Below, one piece after another: positions 37,605 to 41,710 of a stretch of 41,710 nucleotides of DNA; the first letter of the stretch is position 1, and each line of letters starts with the position of its first letter. A program made the position numbers and the translations under genes. The DNA comes from Pseudomonadota bacterium (GTDB lineage Bacteria > Pseudomonadota > Gammaproteobacteria > Xanthomonadales > Rhodanobacteraceae). The notes below the pieces were generated by a model. The model saw only the letters and a program-made list of their open reading frames with translations, was not told the DNA's origin and searched no databases. The DNA is taken from NCBI GenBank assembly GCA_021818335.1, contig JAKAEJ010000012.1, positions 1 through 41,710 on the forward strand, written 5' to 3'.

Positions 37605-37656
37605 GTTTGCTTACGGCACGGGGCCGCTTGGAGTTGTAGGGCGCCTGAGCGCCTGG

Positions 37657-38010
37657 TCAGAACTTGAGTCCAGCCTCGCGCGCCGCGTCGGCCAGAGCCT
37701 TGACGCGTCCGTGATAGCGGAAGCCCGAGCGATCAAATGCAACGTTCAAAATACCCGCTGCCATTGCCTTTTCGGCAACGGCCTTGCCCACGGCAGCCGC
37801 CGCTGCGAGGTTCTTGGTACCCTTGAGTCCGTCCTTGACCCCGGCCTGTACCGTCGACGCGGCCGCAACGACGCGACTCCCATCAGCCGCGAACACCTGG
37901 GCGTAGATATGCTGGTTGCTTCGATGCACGCTGAGACGCGGCACCGCCAGCTCACGAATGTGGGCGCGGGTCGACTTGGCACGGCGCAGACGAGCGGTTT
38001 TCTTTTCCAC
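37657..38010 (-). CDS. rplR: 50S ribosomal protein L18
   Basis: 117 residues, a 5S rRNA-binding protein. [37 protein letters not shown] (in parts) and the end [26 protein letters not shown] are clear. The start is GTG (38008-38010). It sits 29 nt after rplF. Confidence 0.98.
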   Translation of the reverse strand: MEKKTARLRRAKSTRAHIRELAVPRLSVHRSNQHIYAQVFAADGSRVVAAASTVQAGVKDGLKGTKNLAAAAAVGKAVAEKAMAAGILNVAFDRSGFRYHGRVKALADAAREAGLKF

Positions 38011-38039
38011 GATTTGGTCTCCGAAAGCGGATGGGCCGA

Positions 38040-38567
38040 TCAGGCCTTCTTGGCTTCCTTCAGGGTGATCTTCTCGCCGGCGTAACGAACACCCTTGCCC
38101 TTGTAGGGCTCGGGCGGCCGGTAGGCACGGATCTTGGCGGCAACTTCGCCCACCCGCTGCTTGTCGAGGCCCTTGACGAGGATCTCGGTCGCAGTGGGTG
38201 TTTCCAGCGTGATGCCATCGGGCGCAGCGAACACCACGGGGTGGGAAAAGCCCAGTGCGAGATTCAGCGCCTTGCCTTGCATCGAGGCCTTGTAGCCGAC
38301 ACCGACCAGCTCGAGCTTGCGCTCGAACCCATCGGCAACGCCCTTGACCATGTTGGCCAGCAGCGCACGCGTCGTGCCGACAAACTTCGTCTCCGTATCG
38401 CCCTGCCCTTCGCAGAGCACCTGACCCGATTCAATGCGCAGGCTGACACCGCGGGGCGCCTCAGCCGACAGCGCGCCCTTCGGGCCCTTGACGGTGATCC
38501 GCGCCGCCTCGAACTTGCACTCGACGCCCTTGGGCAACGCCACCGGTTTCTTTGCTACACGTGACAT
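38040..38567 (-). CDS. rplF: 50S ribosomal protein L6
   Basis: 175 residues, an L7/L12-stalk-base protein with two related domains. [15 protein letters not shown] starts it, and [17 protein letters not shown] near the end is the invariant L6 signature. It follows rpsH by 11 nt. Confidence 0.98.
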   Translation of the reverse strand: MSRVAKKPVALPKGVECKFEAARITVKGPKGALSAEAPRGVSLRIESGQVLCEGQGDTETKFVGTTRALLANMVKGVADGFERKLELVGVGYKASMQGKALNLALGFSHPVVFAAPDGITLETPTATEILVKGLDKQRVGEVAAKIRAYRPPEPYKGKGVRYAGEKITLKEAKKA

Positions 38568-38578
38568 GGTTGCTCTCC

Positions 38579-38974
38579 TTAGGCGACGACGCCGATGACT
38601 TCGCCACCAACGCCCTTGGCGCGCGCCTGGGCATCAGTCATCAGGCCCGCAGACGTTGAAACGATCGAGATGCCGAGCCCGCCGAGAACCTTGGGCAGTG
38701 CACTCTTGCCCCGATACACGCGCAGGCCCGAGCGACTGACGCGCTCAATGCGCTCGATCGCTGGGCGGCCCTCAAAGTACTTCAGGCGGATTTCCAGGTT
38801 GGCCTTCGCGCCATCCCGGGCCAATTGGGCATCAAGGATGTAGCCTTCCGATTTCAGCAAGTCGGCAATGGCCGTCTTCACTTTGGATGCCGGCATGCTC
38901 ACCACCGCCTTGCCCATGGCCTGGGCGTTGCGGATGCGCGTGAACATATCGGCGATGGGATCAGTCATGCTCAT
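38579..38974 (-). CDS. rpsH: 30S ribosomal protein S8
   Basis: 131 residues, a primary 16S rRNA-binding protein and, in E. coli, the autorepressor of the spc operon. [18 protein letters not shown] is the start (38974; an ATG at 38968 would drop two residues), and [20 protein letters not shown]-like block (here [20 protein letters not shown]) with [17 protein letters not shown] ends it. Confidence 0.98.
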   Translation of the reverse strand: MSMTDPIADMFTRIRNAQAMGKAVVSMPASKVKTAIADLLKSEGYILDAQLARDGAKANLEIRLKYFEGRPAIERIERVSRSGLRVYRGKSALPKVLGGLGISIVSTSAGLMTDAQARAKGVGGEVIGVVA

Positions 38975-39017
38975 GGGAAATTCCTGTTGAAATGTGCACC
39001 GATATCCGGCGGAGCCA

Positions 39018-39323
39018 TCACCAGCTGGCCTTGCGCAAGCCCGGAACATCGCCACGCATGGTGGCCTCGCGCAGCTTGTTGCGACCCAGGCCGAACTTCC
39101 GATAGACACCGTGCGACCGCCCAGACAACGCGCAACGCGTGGTCTGACGGCTCGCGCTCGAATCCCGCGGCAGCTTCTGCAATGCCGCAACGGCGACCTG
39201 TTTCTCTTCGTACGAAACCTTGGGGCTAGCGATGGTCTTCTTCAGCTCGGCACGCCTTGCGGCGTGTTTCCTGACCAGCTTGGCCCGCTTGACTTCGCGA
39301 TTGATCATGCACTGCTTCGCCAT
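39018..39323 (-). CDS. rpsN: 30S ribosomal protein S14
   Basis: 101 residues, a 30S head protein of the long, zinc-free (C-minus) form. It starts [17 protein letters not shown] and has no paired CxxC knuckles; [27 protein letters not shown] (in parts) is the conserved end. It lies between rplE and rpsH. Confidence 0.98.
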   Translation of the reverse strand: MAKQCMINREVKRAKLVRKHAARRAELKKTIASPKVSYEEKQVAVAALQKLPRDSSASRQTTRCALSGRSHGVYRKFGLGRNKLREATMRGDVPGLRKASW

Positions 39324-39335
39324 ATGGGTACCGGC

Positions 39336-39875
39336 TCAGTTGCGGAACGGAAAGTTGAACGCTTCCAGCAACGCCTTGGCTTCGGCATCACTGCGCGCAG
39401 TGGTGGCAATGGAAATATCCATGCCGCGGAGGGCATCAACCTGGTCGAAATCGATTTCCGGGAAGATGATCTGTTCCTTGATGCCCATGTTGAAGTTTCC
39501 CCGTCCATCGAAGGAGCGGCCGGAAACCCCGCGGAAATCGCGCACGCGAGGCAGCGCCACACTGATCAACCGGTCGAGGAACTCATACATGCCGGCGCGC
39601 CGGAGCGTCACCTTGCAACCGATCGGCCATCCATCGCGGATCTTAAATGACGCTACCGAGACGCGCGCCTTCGTCGCGATCGGCTTCTGACCGGCGATCC
39701 GGGCCATGTCGGCGATGGCGTTCTCCAGAACCTTCTTGTTGGCTGCAGCCTCGCCTACGCCCATATTCAGCGTGATCTTGGTCAGGCGGGGTACCTGCAT
39801 CACATTGGCGTAGCCGAAGCGTTCGATCAACTTCGGCACGACCTGTTCCTTGTAGATTTGCTCGAGGCGGGTCAT
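39336..39875 (-). CDS. rplE: 50S ribosomal protein L5
   Basis: 179 residues, a 5S rRNA-binding protein that contacts the 30S head. [41 protein letters not shown] (in parts) and [28 protein letters not shown] (in parts) are typical. The gap to rplX is 9 nt. Confidence 0.98.
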   Translation of the reverse strand: MTRLEQIYKEQVVPKLIERFGYANVMQVPRLTKITLNMGVGEAAANKKVLENAIADMARIAGQKPIATKARVSVASFKIRDGWPIGCKVTLRRAGMYEFLDRLISVALPRVRDFRGVSGRSFDGRGNFNMGIKEQIIFPEIDFDQVDALRGMDISIATTARSDAEAKALLEAFNFPFRN

Positions 39876-39884
39876 GACGGCTCC

Positions 39885-40199
39885 TTATGCGTCGACCACT
39901 TCGCCGGTGCCGCGATAGACGCGCACCTTGCGGCCGTCCTCAAGCGTCTTGTAGCCGACGCGCGAGCCCGTTCCGCTGGCGGGGTTGAACAGCATGACAT
40001 TGGACTGGTGGATCGGGGCCTCACGTTCGATGATGCCGCCGGGCTGGTTGATCTGAGGATTGGGCTTCGTATGGCGTTTGACCATGTTGATATTGGTGAC
40101 GTAAACGCGATCACCGACGACGCGCGCCACTTCGCCACGCTTGCCCTTGTCCTTGCCTGCGATCACGACGACTTGGTCGCCCTTGCGAATTCGGTTCAT
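39885..40199 (-). CDS. rplX: 50S ribosomal protein L24
   Basis: 104 residues, an assembly initiator for the 50S subunit. The KOW motif [17 protein letters not shown] is at residues about 7-23; [19 protein letters not shown] is the second family block. The ATG at 40199 was preferred because it gives the usual MNRIRKGD start. Confidence 0.98.
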   Translation of the reverse strand: MNRIRKGDQVVVIAGKDKGKRGEVARVVGDRVYVTNINMVKRHTKPNPQINQPGGIIEREAPIHQSNVMLFNPASGTGSRVGYKTLEDGRKVRVYRGTGEVVDA

Positions 40200-40212
40200 G
40201 GCTTCTCTCCGC

Positions 40213-40581
40213 TCAGAGCACTTCGGGTGCAAGCGAAACGATTTTCATGAAGCGCTCGCTGCGTAGCTCGCGCGTGACTGGTCCGAAAATTCGGGTGCCG
40301 ATCGGCTCGAGCTTGTTGTTAAGGAGCACGGCGGCATTGCCGTCGAACCGGATCAGGGATCCGTCGGGGCGCCGCACGCCCTTGGCGGTACGGACCACCA
40401 CGGCGTCATAGACCTCGCCCTTCTTGACCTTGCCGCGCGGAATCGCGTCCTTGACGGTGACCTTGATGACATCGCCGATGCCGGCATAACGGCGCTTGGA
40501 GCCGCCCAGCACCTTGATGCACATGAGCTCACGGGCACCGCTATTGTCCGCCGCGGCCAGCCTGGATTGCATCTGGATCAT
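40213..40581 (-). CDS. rplN: 50S ribosomal protein L14
   Basis: 122 residues, a large-subunit protein forming the bridge with 16S helix 44. [27 protein letters not shown] (in parts) and [24 protein letters not shown] (in parts) are diagnostic. Usual position at the head of the spc segment, 10 nt after rpsQ, with no separate promoter obvious. Confidence 0.98.
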   Translation of the reverse strand: MIQMQSRLAAADNSGARELMCIKVLGGSKRRYAGIGDVIKVTVKDAIPRGKVKKGEVYDAVVVRTAKGVRRPDGSLIRFDGNAAVLLNNKLEPIGTRIFGPVTRELRSERFMKIVSLAPEVL

Positions 40582-40591
40582 GACTGTGTCC

Positions 40592-40855
40592 TCACTCCGC
40601 GCCGCGTTGAAGCACTTCGACGACGCGATGGTGCTTCGTCTTCGATATGGGGCGGCACTCGACGATCCGGACCAAGTCGCCTTCGCGGCAAGCGCCCGAT
40701 TCGTCGTGCGCATGCAGCTTGGTGGACCGCCGCAGGATCTTGCCATACACACCGTGCTGGACCTGTCGCTCGATTAGCACGGTGACCGTATGGTTCATCT
40801 TGCTGCTGAGTACGCGACCCTGAAGGCTGCGCGCTGTCGATGTCTGTTCGCTCAT
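40592..40855 (-). CDS. rpsQ: 30S ribosomal protein S17
   Basis: 87 residues, an OB-fold 16S rRNA-binding protein. [20 protein letters not shown] and the later [21 protein letters not shown] (in parts) identify it. The ATG at 40855 follows the rpmC stop by 8 nt; an in-frame ATG 12 nt earlier is less likely. Confidence 0.97.
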   Translation of the reverse strand: MSEQTSTARSLQGRVLSSKMNHTVTVLIERQVQHGVYGKILRRSTKLHAHDESGACREGDLVRIVECRPISKTKHHRVVEVLQRGAE

Positions 40856-40863
40856 GGCCGCTC

Positions 40864-41049
40864 TCACTTCTTCTCGCCCAGGACCGTCTTGACGCGCGCG
40901 ATTTCGCGGCGCACACGGCTGAACTGATGCGTCTGCTTGAACTCGCCCGCGCTGCGCTGCATGCGGAGGTTGAACTGCTCCTTGCGCAGGTCGAGCACGT
41001 GTTTGGCCAGGTCAGCGGCCGACTGTTCGCGCAGTTCCTTGGTCTTCAT
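40864..41049 (-). CDS. rpmC: 50S ribosomal protein L29
   Basis: 61 residues, a two-helix protein at the exit tunnel and a docking point for trigger factor and [31 protein letters not shown] (in parts) and [15 protein letters not shown] are typical. The ATG overlaps the rplP stop by 4 nt. Confidence 0.97.
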   Translation of the reverse strand: MKTKELREQSAADLAKHVLDLRKEQFNLRMQRSAGEFKQTHQFSRVRREIARVKTVLGEKK

Positions 41050-41462
41050 GACAGCACCGCCCGGGTGACAAAGGTGGTTTGGACCGACAACTTGGCCGCG
41101 GCGAGGCGGAACGCCTCCCGTGCAGTCGCCTCATCGACGCCCTCGATCTCGTAAAGCATGCGTCCCGGCTGGATCGGCGCGACCCAGAACTCGACGCCAC
41201 CCTTGCCGGCGCCCATGCGGACTTCGATCGGCTTGCGCGTGATCGGCTTGTCCGGAAACACGCGGATCCAGAGCTTCCCGCCACGCTTGACGTAACGTGA
41301 AATACTCCGGCGCGCGGCTTCGATCTGTCGCGCCGTGAGGTGCCCATGGGTGGTCGCCTTCAGGCCGTACTCGCCAAAGCTGACGACGTTGGCGCTATAG
41401 CTCAGGCCTTCGTTGCGGCCCTTGAACATCTTGCGGTATTTGGTGCGCTTGGGTTGCAGCAT
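41046..41462 (-). CDS. rplP: 50S ribosomal protein L16
   Basis: 138 residues, a protein near the A site that helps organise tRNA binding. [19 protein letters not shown] is the exact family start; [20 protein letters not shown] (in parts) and [17 protein letters not shown] follow. It is 11 nt after rpsC. Confidence 0.98.
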   Translation of the reverse strand: MLQPKRTKYRKMFKGRNEGLSYSANVVSFGEYGLKATTHGHLTARQIEAARRSISRYVKRGGKLWIRVFPDKPITRKPIEVRMGAGKGGVEFWVAPIQPGRMLYEIEGVDEATAREAFRLAAAKLSVQTTFVTRAVLS

Positions 41463-41473
41463 GGCTCCACTCC

Positions 41474-41710
41474 TTACTTCGCCGCCGGCTGGCGCTCGGC
41501 GCGCTCGCCGCGCTCGGCACCACCGCCACGACGCGGCTCTCGCTGGCCTTCCTTCTCTTCCTGCTGCTGGGCGGCAGCGAGGTCGAAAATCTCGCCCTTG
41601 TAGATCCAGACCTTGACGCCGATGACGCCATAGGTGGTCTTGGCCTCGGCGAAGCCGTAATCGACGTCGGCGCGCAGGGTATGCAGCGGGACGCGGCCTT
41701 CCCGATACCA
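41474..41710 (-). CDS. rpsC: 30S ribosomal protein S3, C-terminal part (5' end outside window)
   Basis: The last 78 residues; the gene begins beyond the right edge. [20 protein letters not shown] and [20 protein letters not shown] are the conserved end of the S3 C-terminal domain at the mRNA entrance. They are followed by an extra charged tail rich in Gln, Glu, Arg and Gly ([14 protein letters not shown]...), common in Xanthomonadales-like bacteria. It stops with TAA just before rplP. Confidence 0.97.
   Translation of the reverse strand, partial: WYREGRVPLHTLRADVDYGFAEAKTTYGVIGVKVWIYKGEIFDLAAAQQQEEKEGQREPRRGGGAERGERAERQPAAK

Overview
The window reads as core chromosome of a high-GC gammaproteobacterium close to the Xanthomonadales (Lysobacter, Rhodanobacter, Xanthomonas type). 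The main reasons are the ribosomal gene order (rpsC through rplQ in S10/spc/alpha order), murJ-ribF-ileS-lspA-ispH divergent from rpsT, a SUF operon led by an Rrf2 regulator, a class II DAHP synthase, and frequent GTG/TTG starts. No phage, transposon, CRISPR array or plasmid gene is seen, and no integration scar at the single tRNA gene. No clearly new multi-gene system is present. The points most worth a second look are regulatory sites and accessory genes built into core operons.

Layout. 1-2640: the end of purL, a small basic exported protein, a gene-poor stretch with two hairpins, a possible small membrane protein and tRNA-Thr(CGU). 2793-9769 (minus strand): murJ, ribF, ileS, lspA, ispH, for lipid II flipping, flavin cofactor synthesis, tRNA charging, lipoprotein processing and isoprenoid synthesis. 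9830-12652: rpsT (plus strand), then rplU-rpmA-obgE and an exported DUF2059 protein (minus strand). 12982-20368 (plus strand): uvrA and a thioesterase, an exported DUF4139 protein coupled to an enoyl-CoA isomerase, then SET-domain, GNAT and HutD-type genes.

20428-27678 (minus strand): a nine-gene SUF iron-sulfur operon, sufR-sufB-methyltransferase-sufC-sufD-sufS-sufU-GNAT-Rieske. Most junctions overlap by 1-4 nt. It is preceded by a promoter whose -10 element lies inside a 25-bp inverted repeat, and SufR has cysteines 92, 98 and 104 as in IscR, so feedback by cluster supply is likely. 27885-32020 (minus strand): dsbB and aroG, almost abutting, then a diheme and a triheme c-type cytochrome with no dehydrogenase nearby.

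32110-41710 (minus strand): a strong terminator and then, read from the right edge, rpsC, rplP, rpmC, rpsQ, rplN, rplX, rplE, rpsN, rpsH, rplF, rplR, rpsE, rpmD, rplO, secY, rpsM, rpsK, rpsD, rpoA, rplQ. An internal promoter is visible between secY and rpsM, and rpmJ is absent from that position.
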